Shown piece by piece: positions 11,401 to 19,307 of a DNA stretch of 64,000 bases (positions within the stretch are counted from its first letter, which is position 1; every line of letters starts with the position of its first letter). The notes below the pieces were generated by a model. That model was given only the letters and a program-made list of their open reading frames with translations, did no database searches and was not told where the DNA came from. A program made the position numbers and the translations under genes. Source of the stretch: Cymbomonas tetramitiformis (Eukaryota > Chlorophyta > Pyramimonadophyceae > Pyramimonadales > Pyramimonadaceae); contig LGRX02034927.1 in the NCBI GenBank assembly GCA_001247695.2, positions 1 to 64,000 on the forward strand. The letters are read 5' to 3'.

Positions 11401-13102
11401 GTTCCAGGTGGGTTTCCTCCTGGATGGTTTTCAGGGGAGTCGGCTCCACTCCTTCTGTCACCGTTGTCAGCACACATGGATTGTTCTCCGATCTGGCGAT
11501 GGCCAGCTGTCGCTCCATCAACTGCTGCGTGAAGTTGAGCGACCGCTGGGAGTCCTCGAGGTCTGAAATGTCCCCAGAAGTTGCGGCCTGCGAACTGGAT
11601 GGAGATAAGGTTAAATCCAGAGTTGTCGCTGGATTCGCCTCTGATGGTTCCGCTGAGTCCAGGGAGAATGAATCACTTGCTGTTGATGGTAGGGTCAGGT
11701 GAGCCGCCTCTTCCGCAGCTTCCCTTTCTCGCTGGTTCCATTGGTGCACCCGGTATAGACTGCACCAGGCGTCTGGAATTCCTACATCTCCACCAGAACC
11801 TGGGATAGTACCGCACTCGGTCTCCAGAGATAGCTGAACCGCTCCTTCGGTTATCGTCAGGTCAGGGGTGACCTTCCCATGCCATCTGTACCAGCGGCGG
11901 CGATATCTGCGCCACCCTTCGGGTACCCATGCATCTCTCCATTTCTCATTCTCCTTTACCAGCGCTGCCGCGGCCATGTGCTCCGGGTGCGTCATCTCTC
12001 TCCAAGCGCGCGTGCGATCCGCCAGTGACTCCGCTCGAAGTCCTGGGGGTTCCTCTCCCAACCTCGTAACCTCTGCCTCATGCTGCAGTCGGTCTCGTAC
12101 AGTCCTCGGAATTCTGCTGCGAGGTTTTCCAGTGCGCTTGCGCGCTGCGCTCGTAGGGCGCTCTGCGCTTGGGGTTGACGCCCTGTCTGCCCAGGTTGGA
12201 CACGCTGCTGGTCGAGACGTCGAAGGAAACACCTCAGGTCGAAGTTTAAAAGGTGGGGGTTCGGAAGCTGGGCCAGTTTTTGAAGTTACACCCCCTTCCT
12301 CCCCACTGTCGTCCAGAGGGTGTGAAACCGCGGGTAGCGTTACATCCTGAATCCGCTGCCTCAAGGCTCGCATACGCTCCACCGGAGCTTTTCTCGGTAC
12401 CCGCGGTCGAGGAGTGTTCCGCCAGGGGGTGTTGAGTGGGTTGAAGGTCCACTGGGTCTCCTCTCCCTCATCCTCATCCAGTGCTGCCAGTACTGATGCC
12501 TCAGGGTTAGGGTTAGGGTTAGGGTTAGGGTTAGGGTTAGGGTTAGGGTCTGTGGGGTCAACGCGGGGCGTTTCGCCACGCTCGCGTTGTGGAGCCCGAC
12601 GGCGATCACCAGTTCCAAGGGAGCGATCTACACTGAACATAACGGGAGGCTTGGAGCGCTCAGGCGACGAAGTGGGTGACCTTCGTGGCGACCGCTGATG
12701 GCGCCGGGACACTAAGTGATGTTCTCGCCGGCCCTGCTCGGTGGAAAGGTTCGCTGTGTAAACAGCGGTACTGGTCAACGAGGGTTCATCCCGTAGGGTT
12801 CTGGTTCTGTCGAGATGGCGCTGTCGCCTCTGATCAGCAGACCAGGTGAATCCGTACCCTCGAGCGGCCAGAGGGTCGGGGGGTGGCGGAGGCTCTTTCT
12901 GGATATTCCCCCGGTGGTGGGCGAAGGCTGTACTCCTTGCCCAGGGGCGGTTACCCATACCGCCCTGTCGCCGGCGTCTCGCCGGCAGGAAGACACTCAG
13001 TCCTCCTCTTCCGCAGATTGCTGACCCGAGGAGGACGCTGCGGCCGATTCCTCGTTCTGAAAATACTCCAGCGCTTCCGCTTCCTCTTCCAAATCCTCCC
13101 AC
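5402..13102 (-). CDS. Gypsy pol polyprotein with Dam-like and C5-MTase-like domains
   Basis: Uninterrupted frame of 2,566 codons; the first ATG is at 12958. A long disordered N-terminal part includes an NP-dipeptide run (~184-198). Domains follow in this order: retropepsin (LVDSGASDEF, ~754); RT (~970-1200, active site FLDDCILFS, a YxDD variant); RNase H (TDASG ~1292, ERELCAL); a domain at ~1565-1715 like phage N6-adenine methyltransferases (EVDACCD, then WCNPPFS at ~1624); integrase with HHCC finger (~1820-1870) and catalytic core (SDRDPRF ~1954, DGQAEHTNR); chromodomain (~2219-2270, EEFLVRWTGYSNAHDSW); and a C5-methyltransferase-like domain (VLFSGTGSVE ~2350, SPPCTEYSQ ~2407, ENP ~2451). 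Its beginning overlaps gag-B by 106 bp in the -1 frame, so it may be made by frameshifting. All key catalytic motifs are present. The roles of the methyltransferase domains are inferred; either could be degenerate in function. Confidence 0.93.
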   Translation of the reverse strand: MGGFGRGSGSAGVFSERGIGRSVLLGSAICGRGGLSVFLPARRRRQGGMGNRPWARSTAFAHHRGNIQKEPPPPPDPLAARGYGFTWSADQRRQRHLDRTRTLRDEPSLTSTAVYTANLSTEQGRREHHLVSRRHQRSPRRSPTSSPERSKPPVMFSVDRSLGTGDRRRAPQRERGETPRVDPTDPNPNPNPNPNPNPNPEASVLAALDEDEGEETQWTFNPLNTPWRNTPRPRVPRKAPVERMRALRQRIQDVTLPAVSHPLDDSGEEGGVTSKTGPASEPPPFKLRPEVFPSTSRPAACPTWADRASTPSAERPTSAARKRTGKPRSRIPRTVRDRLQHEAEVTRLGEEPPGLRAESLADRTRAWREMTHPEHMAAAALVKENEKWRDAWVPEGWRRYRRRWYRWHGKVTPDLTITEGAVQLSLETECGTIPGSGGDVGIPDAWCSLYRVHQWNQREREAAEEAAHLTLPSTASDSFSLDSAEPSEANPATTLDLTLSPSSSQAATSGDISDLEDSQRSLNFTQQLMERQLAIARSENNPCVLTTVTEGVEPTPLKTIQEETHLELLLTIQKQQRHRLRPILEGNEAVAAPANVTDAQAAPREEETPSFTPKSEPEDSSGEEEEEEISIQPLRSYPLESRTQSRARRRVQGQERRAKERQLQADRELEGGWYFGPDHRSQPAPPRTRPIRSKQRVPLHHPVRAAICAHLRRDGQVMWNQDSQLTAIRDKEGTLLLVFWALLKGQRVRVLVDSGASDEFISSECVKRLNLTVRTNGMPLNVTLADGSVQTSAQVAYGKLTAETSEGTYSEVIKMRVLPLGIKVDIVLGGRWLRHLSPVTLAYDGWGSVKFRHHGKSVRIRGCSPGRSSTRKGERTAMALEPMVMLSAAQATKEIKAYRRRYAGMDSAATPHDILVAYATPLVGTSMLSAMATSESLEDPSISPEWRKKFQKLIESFSPRVIREALPNFDALRKDEVAHVRLQEGWNGIAPAKRPYKMSMVELTQLRERLDELLSKGYIRPSSSPFAAPVLMVPKPGKPEVLRMVCDFRAINSLTVKDKYPLPDIQQLFDSMHGAKYFSSFDAVDGFWQMAMASEDVEKTAFTSPYGSYEWLVMPMGLTNSPSCYQRRMQRALGHLPFVRIFLDDCILFSNTLEEHLSHLQQFLEVCENQGIYLKESKCQLLQTQIRFLGHVISREGSQPQHDKLAAIRDWPALENATHVRQFLGLAGYYRRYMLGFSEVAQPLTQLTKGDVAWLWGPMQRWAFEEIKKALCSSPTLALPDMKAAAEGRHPFVVQTDASGVALGGVLMQDVGNGLQPIAFESRQFNGAEQNYHAGERELCALHHCTTQTWRHYLIWTEFQLQGDHKPLVWLMAPGQPLSRRQARWYMDLVEVGVPEMEYIPGALLWVPDALSRRPDYKEISAREGLVEAGFVHPVTGKPQRPPSAADTANKFRPAAGKESRQGRAPLGVVDPNKLKERKSNSAKTKDPEPVLAYSGTLTWMDSPQLWMDALHTLQLAETGYEEATLAVQTRSGKLTASSPPSPRKTPVDYSATPKCSEASTRLLEPSDRQDWKFRADMFDFLSQEYGPFEVDACCDLGGKNRQVNRYWTDCLKENWRGLNVWCNPPFSSNHLTIEAVLRRYVEEWRLDPENTSALFVLPDFQSRMPQWRQLFRSAGMRVEYIIPTHDAQGEPVQMFAAPDGVLLDLPWPLLVVYAPPARQRVKRERKTSSPPPIVRTGEAASVRDLHQQISGGQFLKALQAEYGRPGPLQTLRKEIQEAPHQRTRDFCVVGNVLWKVSAGRYQLVLGEDSPLREVVLQEAHASVSAGHAGRDKTLERVLRRFWWKGAAEDVGRWVSSCAICQAVRPRNSYPDGLLNPHTIPTRLWQVVSVDFVTGLPVTARNHDAFATFTCKLSKMVHIIPLNFQDSSAEVIARIYFDHIWKLHGTPMKIVSDRDPRFQDAMWKELMRLMGTKVASTTPYNPRSDGQAEHTNRVVEDMLRSFVGSNPEDWDLWCANVEFAINDTRSDVTGFTPFELVLGHSPMSQLDLFLQAAAGQHSRRKGGEGTAHEMASKFAAQLEDARTKLELAQQRQRHQFDQRHTAKSFQLGDLVWVDAKHLTENIMNRESFRKLGPRWHGPLPITERFFSDQQRELPEIDRGAPVAYRLKLPPKWRIHDVFAQHRLKEYRTADEAFALRQQTPTPAKVLVDGQSQTHVSKILARRVKPARGGKEVEEFLVRWTGYSNAHDSWKTRESLNYGGELEQLTEFEQLRLSREGQAREKALQEVRMQRKQRRERARALTFLDTADEREPLSLDNCLPWEQYCRSSDAFVTHLALLDSVVSTRELRLLVLFSGTGSVERSFLSCYPKSTVVTVDHDPRWQPTYAEKVQDWDFKRYAPGYFDVIWASPPCTEYSQAKTTGVRQLRQADACVRRTLQIFDFLKPKHWFMENPMGRFPFALRFRPVVRRLPTPLYCSYCMYGTGYRKPTCIWTQSPPPVDLRYCTMDTPCLHQQTLGSHPETAQLGPHPGQQGAGVSAAVYPLPSGLLRQLFEHLFDQKSISRIHKHG
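12509..12549. repeat. Telomere-like (TTAGGG)n array inside pol
   Basis: About seven perfect ttaggg units on the plus strand, read on the minus strand as alternating Asn-Pro codons in frame with pol. The hexamer is the telomere repeat of many eukaryotes, but here it is coding and stays in frame because six is a multiple of three. Confidence 0.9.
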
Positions 13103-15483
13103 TCTGTTTCCAGCGCTGCGATATGAGATTCATTTGCAGCGCGGCGGCGTGCCAAACGAGCTGGGGCGTCAGCAATCCAGGCTCGTTTCTTGGCCTCGTC
13201 GGGACAGTTAGCCCATAAATGGGAGTCAGAGTTGCAGACGTAACATCGGCGTGGCGGCCTGGTCAATCCCGCCGGGCTGGGCGGCACGGCGTGCTGCACC
13301 CTGAGGTCGGCGGGGTCGGGGTCAGTAGCATCTTCCTCCCCAGCGTCCTGCACGGCGTTAAGTCTGGAGGACGAGCGACCATTCCTCCAGGCAGGACTTC
13401 GATTCGCAGGTGCCGAGGCGGGAGAGGTTCGCGCTGCGGTTAGAGCTTCACTGCGCTCCAATTTGGTGGCCACAGTGATGATATGCTGCAGCGCGGTGGA
13501 TCCGGGATGATTGCTTTCCCAATCCGCTTGACTTTGCAGATCCAACCGATCCTCAATAAGGCGATCCATGACAGCTTGCTTCAGTCGCAGTCCAGACCAG
13601 AACTGATATAATAGCTGCTGTTGGCTGATGGCGGGGCAGTTGGGCATGGCGTCTGCCAATAACTGGACTACCTCGTGCCAGGATACCAGACGAGTAGCGA
13701 ACAAACGCGCAGTCTCTTCTCGTCGCTGCGCCATGCGCATCACTGCCCCCGCTAGTCCTACCAGCGCGATGTCATCCAGTACGCTCCTGGCTACGTCGGC
13801 CAGGAAAGGCGCCAAAGTGGCGTAACGCCGGTTCCAGGCCTCCGAGTTCATCATCCCACCTTGCTTGAGAAAAGTTAGGGATCGCGGCTGTAGTTTGCGT
13901 TGAGCCACTTCCTTCAAGATCTCCGGCATGGTGATCATGGTTAGGTCTAGGCGATAAGCACTCATGCGACCCAGGGCGAAGGTGACTACGCCCATTGACA
14001 GAAAATTGACCAGCGCTTCAGAAAAAGGTGAAAGCGCGGCAATATCTGCGTCAGTGGTGATTAGGTCAGCGGAGGAGGGGTACATAGGAATGTCTCTGAT
14101 CAGCTTGAGCACATCAGCCACTGTCTTGGATTCTCGGTAGACATCACTTGGGGAAGCCGCTCCCATAAGATCGTGGTGCCCTGGGAATTGAGAAAGGCGC
14201 TGGTCTACTGGCAGGAGTCCCGGGGCCGCTGGCAAGGAATTTCCAGGCGATCTGTACTCTGCTGCGCTGGGAACACCAGAGGGAAACCGATTGACGCCCA
14301 GTCTAGCCGGGACTGTGGCGGGAGTTGGTTGGTTGCCAGCCGCCATTCCTCTAAACAAGTACGCCTCGGAAGATGAAAATGTTGCCCAGATTTGGAGTCC
14401 TAGGGGGTCAAATTCTGTCAGCTCGGACTCTAAGGCATTTTCCGCGATGGTTACCCATGAGTACAAGGGCAGGCGTCTCTGCTGAGTTCCGGTACGGCTT
14501 TCCGCGCAACGCCGCGCTTCATCCACTTGCGTTTTCTCCACTTCCAGAGTGAAAGCGTCACTGTCCTCAATCTCAGTCAGGCGCACAGGAGTATGCACTG
14601 ACCCATGCTGCGCCAGGTCTTGGATGTCCACTCCGATGTGCCGCATAGTCATCCAAATCCGATTGGTATCGGTTATGAAGTGACTGGCGCTTCCAGGCAT
14701 GGTTGGCAGTCGGTAAGAGTATTGTGCCTCAGCGCCGTGGCGGACAGTAACTGCGGAGGAAGAGGACAGGTGATTTCTCAACCAGAAGGAGGCTCCTTCT
14801 AAAGTCCATAACAACACATCTAGACGCCGGTGTCGTGGTTCACCATTGTCTGAAGGCGGGGGCGAGTTTCCTGGTGACGGTTGATCAGGCTCAGCGGAGT
14901 CAGAGGGCGAGGAGCCGGTAGCCGGTGGATCTGGCTGAAATGGTGCCGGCGCCGGATGAGCCGGTGCCGGAGCCGGTTGAGCCGGTGCTGGAGCCGGTTG
15001 ATCCGATGCGGGAACCGGTTGAGCCGGTGCTGGTACCAGCCAGGGACCTGATCCAGCTGCTGGCGCCGGTGCACCTGGTAAACCGCTCGCCCATCCTAAG
15101 GTGTGCTGGTAGGGCGTCATAGGGGGAGCGCCCACTGCTGGTAGAACTGAAGTCAGATGTGGATAGTGTTGGAGCACTTGCTGATGCAGATTTTGCATGT
15201 ACTCTGATACCTCTAACATCATCTGATTCTGCATTAGGGATTGATGCTGAGAGTTCAGTGCGGGGACAGAGGCATCTGAGGGCGTTCTCGCTGAGGCGGG
15301 GTCAGAGAAGAGTGCTCTGCGCTGTTCTGCCAGGCGCTGCTGGTTCTGTTCCCATCTCTGATGGCGCCTCTCCCGGCGAGAAAGCTGGTTCACTGAGTCT
15401 GAGTTCAGAGGTAAGTTTCTGACTGGAATTCTGCTGAGGACATCTGCTTGAGATGGGGGTCGATGACTGGTAGGTTGCGGTTA
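12997..15483 (-). CDS. Gag-B with CCHC zinc knuckle
   Basis: About 800 codons. The frame is open from 15483 but has no obvious ATG near its start (the first codon of the block beginning NQLSRRERR is GTG), so it is probably reached by a -1 shift from gag-A, which it overlaps by about 75 bp. A Pro/Ala-rich repeat (QPAPAPA type) covers about 111-154 of the GTG-based numbering. The central part is helical and capsid-like in position. CYVCNSDSHLWANC at ~714-727 is a classic CX2CX4HX4C nucleic-acid-binding knuckle. A Glu/Ala-rich C terminus overlaps pol. It is the structural protein of the element's particle. Confidence 0.85.
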
Positions 15484-17084
15484 AGATGCGGCTGGTAGGC
15501 TGCGAGTCCAATGCTACGCCTGAGTGCGAGGTCTGCGTAACTGACTGAGCTGACTGGCTGCTCCGTAGTTGTTGAGGGCAGCGAGGTAGTCAAAGGGCTG
15601 GACTCGCGGTTCAACAGGGACTCGGGCATATCCGTAGTTGTTGAGGTCAGCGAGGTAGTCAAAGGTCTGGACTCGCGGTTCAACAGGGACTCGGGCATAT
15701 CCGTAGTTGTTGAGGTCAGCGAGGTAGTCAAAGGTCTGGACTCGCAGTTCAACAGGGACTCGAGCATATCCGTAACCGTAGCCGCCTCCGTAGTCGCCTG
15801 AGTCAGTGAGGGCGTCAGTGAAGTTGCCTCGCTGTCTATTTCGGACTCGAAAGTCACCGATAACCTTGCCATAGAGTCACCGATCACCTTAGGTTCGGTA
15901 ACGGTATCGGTAATCGGTGAGGTCAGCGAATGCTCAGAACATGCTATGCTTATGTGGCGTGGGCCACCTGTCAAGCCGGAGCCACCTGTCCTCCCCGCTG
16001 CCCCCACCTCCCCGTAGCTTGTTGAGGAGGGAGTTGGATGCATTGAGTGTGCTATGAGTTCGCCAGCCATGCTTTGGTGCGTGTCCTCTGACCTCCCCGC
16101 TGCCCCCACACCCCCTTGGTTAGGGCGCGGAGTCCAGGCGAGATTCTCACCCGGCTGCTGGCGCTTTCGCCAGTTGGCCACATCAGAGCGGGAAGGAAAT
16201 TGACGAAGTCCTGGTTTCTGCTCATTCGCCTCATTCTGCATGTCCTGCTCACATGCTGCAATTTTGACCTCGGTCATCTCGCGCACGACGATCGGGTCGC
16301 GAGGTGGTCGGTCAGCCGGTAGAGGTTGTCCCACAGAGGCTGCTCCCGCGGACTCAGCCTGAAGCGCGTTCTCGCTGAATGGCGTGGGCAGCTGGCCGTG
16401 CGGGGAGGTCATCACCGTAGCTCCAGACCAAGTGTGTGGAGTCCTGTAGGAGTTCAAAGGACTTCGCGGTCTTGGAGCTGGAGGACTCATGTCGCGCGTC
16501 CGTGGTGGGCTCCTGCAGCGCGGCGGTGGCGGGGTCCGGTCTCGAGTCCGAGGCGGGCTTCGCTGGCGCGGAGCTGGAGGGCTCAGGTCGCGGCTTCCTG
16601 GCAATCGCAGGATGCCAGGGGAAGGAGAGGTCAAGTTGACATACCGCTGGGGAGTCGCCCTCATGTTTCGCCCTGCACCAGGGGTGTCAACAGTCAGCAC
16701 CCTTGGTGACGCCGCTCTTGCATGACGCAGGGGCGGATTAGGGTGCGGTTTAGGTACCGTTACAGCCTCCTCCAGGGAAGGTGTCACACAAGCGGTTCCA
16801 GAGTCCAGAGCCAGAGGAGTCACGCTGTTAAACTCAGTAGCATCAGCTGACAGGGTCGACTTCTTCTTGGGAATCTGGAAGCTTGGCGCACCTGCTGCTG
16901 TCGCAGCCGGTGGCGGCTGACCCGGAGAGGGCGCCTTGTAGGTGCCCTTCGCCCCCTTGCCAGTGGTCCCAGTGGCGGCAGCACCTCTCGTGCTGCGCTG
17001 GCTGGCCTGTCGTCCCCTTGTACGCCGAGGAGTCGACGTAGGCGACGTTGGAGGTGAGCGTCCCGTGTTAGCGTTTTGCATCAT
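15405..17084 (-). CDS. Gag-A, low-complexity first ORF
   Basis: 559 codons from the ATG at 17082-17084 (a second ATG follows directly). The N terminus is Ser/Thr/Arg-rich. Residues ~148-201 hold repeats of SPPRTRDRTPPPPR type, an SR/RS-like basic pattern shared with the gag-like fragment at 3650-3997. Residues ~436-503 hold three 23-residue repeats containing DMPESLLNRESRPLTTSL, encoded by a 69-bp DNA repeat. No known domain is recognised. It is the first ORF after the leader and ends in TGA at 15405-15407 within the open part of gag-B. It may be the N-terminal part of a longer Gag made by frameshift, or a separate protein. Confidence 0.75.
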   Translation of the reverse strand: MMQNANTGRSPPTSPTSTPRRTRGRQASQRSTRGAAATGTTGKGAKGTYKAPSPGQPPPAATAAGAPSFQIPKKKSTLSADATEFNSVTPLALDSGTACVTPSLEEAVTVPKPHPNPPLRHARAASPRVLTVDTPGAGRNMRATPQRYVNLTSPSPGILRLPGSRDLSPPAPRQRSPPRTRDRTPPPPRCRSPPRTRDMSPPAPRPRSPLNSYRTPHTWSGATVMTSPHGQLPTPFSENALQAESAGAASVGQPLPADRPPRDPIVVREMTEVKIAACEQDMQNEANEQKPGLRQFPSRSDVANWRKRQQPGENLAWTPRPNQGGVGAAGRSEDTHQSMAGELIAHSMHPTPSSTSYGEVGAAGRTGGSGLTGGPRHISIACSEHSLTSPITDTVTEPKVIGDSMARLSVTFESEIDSEATSLTPSLTQATTEAATVTDMLESLLNCESRPLTTSLTSTTTDMPESLLNRESRPLTTSLTSTTTDMPESLLNRESSPLTTSLPSTTTEQPVSSVSYADLALRRSIGLAAYQPHLNRNLPVIDPHLKQMSSAEFQSETYL

Positions 17085-17927
17085 GTCGAAATTAAGAGTG
17101 ACAAAGTGCAAATCTGACCGTTGGGGAAGTCAAATCTGTCCAATTTGGCAAATCCCCCCAGAACACTCAGAAAAATATTTCCTTGTAGCAGTGGAAGTCG
17201 TGGTGAATAACGAAATATGCTTTCCAGAGTGAAATGCAAGTTTTGGTGGCCAAATTTCAAAAATGGAGTGTCGATCGGCAGTTTGGCTAATTTCATCTTG
17301 GCGGCCATCCCGGAGCAATCCAGACTAATTGGCCAGGACCCAGTATTGGAGACTATTTTTTTCCTTCAAAGGATATAAAAAAAATGGAAAACTATCCTTC
17401 TGGGCTCCCGTTTCCTTCTATGTAGTCTGCTGGGCTCAAATTGGTCTAATTCTTGCTCTGCCGTGCCGGTTGGCCATCCGAATTTAAAATGTAGCGATCT
17501 ATGAGGACCCAGGTCTCGGGGCCAGGTTCCAAACGATAAAAAACTATCAAGAAACGTCTAGAATTTTTGTGCCTACGTTAAAACGGTCTCCGAGGTCCTC
17601 TTTTTCTCAATCTGCCACTGATCCACTTTTCACTCTCCGTTCGGGTCAATCTGGCTGTTAATCCCGGTAGATCTGAGTTGCTGGCGGCTTCTTTTCCCAC
17701 TTTCTGACCACTTTGCAGCATAACAGTTTTGAAAAATCGCCTGTTTGCATGCAGGGTGAAAGTCAGGGGGCAAAAAGGGCGCAGAGCAATACCACTTCCA
17801 AGTGAAGACTTCTTGAGCACGTGACTGTATCCGAGCCTGAGCTCAAGGGTCAGTCAGAGGTAAATCTTGCTTCAATCTTGGGGCACAGGTCCGTAGTCGG
17901 CAATTTTGCAGTGTACAAAATTGCAAT
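17085..17927 (-). other. Leader (5' untranslated region) of the gypsy element
   Basis: About 840 bp between the primer binding site and the first gag ATG. No ORF with a protein-like pattern is present. It has A/T-runs near 17350-17390 (an aaaaaaat tract) and probably contains packaging signals, which I cannot identify. Confidence 0.7.
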
Positions 17928-17939
17928 GTTCTGATACCA
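17928..17939 (-). promoter_or_regulatory. Primer binding site, initiator tRNA-Met type
   Basis: On the minus strand TGGTATCAGAAC begins two bases after the 5' LTR. It differs by one base from TGGTATCAGAGC, the widespread primer binding site complementary to the 3' end of initiator tRNA-Met. Confidence 0.9.
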
Positions 17940-17941
17940 GT

Positions 17942-19265
17942 TGAACAAGGCTACAATTCAAGCAATTGCAATATCTTTATGGCAGGAAAGATTGACCAGT
18001 AAATTAACAGGTTGAGCAACAGCTCCTCCAAATAGTTACTTCAAGTTAGAACAGCCTCCAAATGGGCAATATTCAAGTCTTATACTTTCAAGGCGCGCAG
18101 TTCATATTCTCTAATCGATCTGTCCCATGTCGGCTGGCATATCATCATCTGCCACCTATACAAATCCTAATCAGAGAATCTGCATTTGGACAATCCTAAT
18201 CAAGACAGTTGATTTCATTGTCCCTTGCTGATCTTTGCTTTCTTCCTACGAGGAGCCACGTCAAGCCCTTCTTCTTCATCACTGTCACTTCTTATGGAAT
18301 ACTTCAATTGAGTTATATACTCATGTGTCCAACATCTCGGATATTTCCTAGGTTGCCTCTTCGTCTCTTCAGACACCCCAGCCTCATTCTCACCCATTGA
18401 AGTCAATCCAGTATCTGACCCATAAGGTTTCTTCGGTGGTGCATGAACAGTCTCCACCACAGAGGCTGGGGCATCCTCAGATATGGCCTCAGACTTCTGC
18501 TCGGTAATAGGCTGATCATCGGGCTGAACAGGTGAGGTCGGGGAGGTGCCCTTTGGTACCCAGTGAAGTTCACCCTTCTCATCCATGATCAATTGCAGTC
18601 CCAGTCTCTTCAACCTTCGAGCTTCAGCTTGTTCTTCAGCATCGTCAGCTACCAAGTCATCGAACTCGCTGACGTCATCCTCGGTGTCATCATATTCAGG
18701 CGAAGTTGGCTCCCATTTCGGACTGGCAGTGTCCATGTCATGTATGACACCCGCGTCATCTTTGTCATCCGAATCTGGTAGCTTCTCCTTACTGTTAGTG
18801 ACACCTGCGTCATCATTGTCATCAGAATCTGGTAACTTCTCCTTGCTCCAGGACACAGCGCCTGTACCCGAATCTTCACTGTTCGTAGACGCTGAGTGTG
18901 TAGGCTTACGCCCCTGGTAGGGAATTCCATGATATTCATCATCGTCAATCACAATCGTCGGATTCCAGTACGCGATCCCAACGCGGCTAATCGGTAATGA
19001 GAATGGCGCTACCGGCGCCTTCAACTGAGTGGCGTCTTCTAGAAACCAGCCACCGCCCCTATTACGCTCCCAGCGGCGTAGCGCACCAGAAGGGTGTACG
19101 ATAATATGCTGCCAGCTATAATCAAGTCCAGGCTTTCGCTCCCCATAGTACGAAGTCAATGGCTCGGGAGTCCCCTTCCGAGCCCATTGCCATCTCACTG
19201 CCCCAGTATGCATAAATACAATATGCCAATCGAATGGCTTGGCCGGGCTATTGTTCCCTGGCACA
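17942..19265 (-). repeat. 5' LTR
   Basis: Near-identical to 3998-5321. On the minus strand it ends in ...CTTGTTCA, two bases before the primer binding site. The promoter should lie here, but I could not assign a TATA box or the U3/R/U5 borders with confidence. Confidence 0.96.
18215..19213 (-). CDS. LTR-encoded ORF, unknown protein (5' LTR copy)
   Basis: This is the duplicate of the ORF at 4271-5269, produced with the LTR. The open frame continues upstream past the LTR border to about 19300 without an ATG, so the ATG at 19211-19213 is the likely start. If the element's promoter lies in U3, this copy would be at the very 5' end of, or upstream of, the genomic RNA, while the 3' LTR copy would lie at the RNA's 3' end. 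Which copy is expressed cannot be read from the sequence. Both copies are intact, but because reverse transcription copies one LTR into both, this does not show selection. Confidence 0.55.
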   Translation of the reverse strand: MHTGAVRWQWARKGTPEPLTSYYGERKPGLDYSWQHIIVHPSGALRRWERNRGGGWFLEDATQLKAPVAPFSLPISRVGIAYWNPTIVIDDDEYHGIPYQGRKPTHSASTNSEDSGTGAVSWSKEKLPDSDDNDDAGVTNSKEKLPDSDDKDDAGVIHDMDTASPKWEPTSPEYDDTEDDVSEFDDLVADDAEEQAEARRLKRLGLQLIMDEKGELHWVPKGTSPTSPVQPDDQPITEQKSEAISEDAPASVVETVHAPPKKPYGSDTGLTSMGENEAGVSEETKRQPRKYPRCWTHEYITQLKYSIRSDSDEEEGLDVAPRRKKAKISKGQ

Positions 19266-19307
19266 TAGTCCGCCTCGGGCTCGTGACCGGACCCCTCCAC
19301 CGCCGCG
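19266..19307 (+). pseudogene. Gag-like fragment, 3' remnant after the gypsy insertion
   Basis: Starts with the duplicated target tagtc and reads on the plus strand SPPRARDRTPPPPR, the same repeat that stops at 3997. It ends exactly where the inverted LTR-like arm starts (TG at 19308). The gag was therefore already truncated, by fusion to an inverted LTR, before the complete gypsy element arrived. Confidence 0.75.

Larger units (their letters stand above)
3998..19265 (-). mobile_element. Complete Ty3/gypsy LTR retrotransposon with two methyltransferase-like domains
   Basis: A 15,268-bp element whose ends are 1,324-bp direct repeats (3998-5321 and 17942-19265) starting TG and ending CA. The 5-bp sequence tagtc lies at 3993-3997 and again at 19266-19270 and is the target duplication. 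On the minus strand, order is 5' LTR, primer binding site, leader, gag-A, gag-B, pol, polypurine tract, 3' LTR. The integrase lies after RT and RNase H, which defines Ty3/gypsy, and a chromodomain places it among chromoviruses. I noticed only two differences between the LTRs (4228 versus 18172 region, 5112 versus 19056 region), and the pol frame is intact over 2,566 codons. The insertion is therefore very recent and the element may be active. It landed inside a gag-like frame of a related element. Confidence 0.97.

Noticed and set aside
12997..13102. Slippery heptamer for -1 frameshifting in the gag-B/pol overlap
   Set aside because: The nearest candidate, tattttc on the minus strand, does not fit X-XXY-YYZ in the gag-B frame.
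12414..13218. Plus-strand ORFs opposite pol
   Set aside because: Antisense shadows of the pol and gag-B frames; no independent protein signal.
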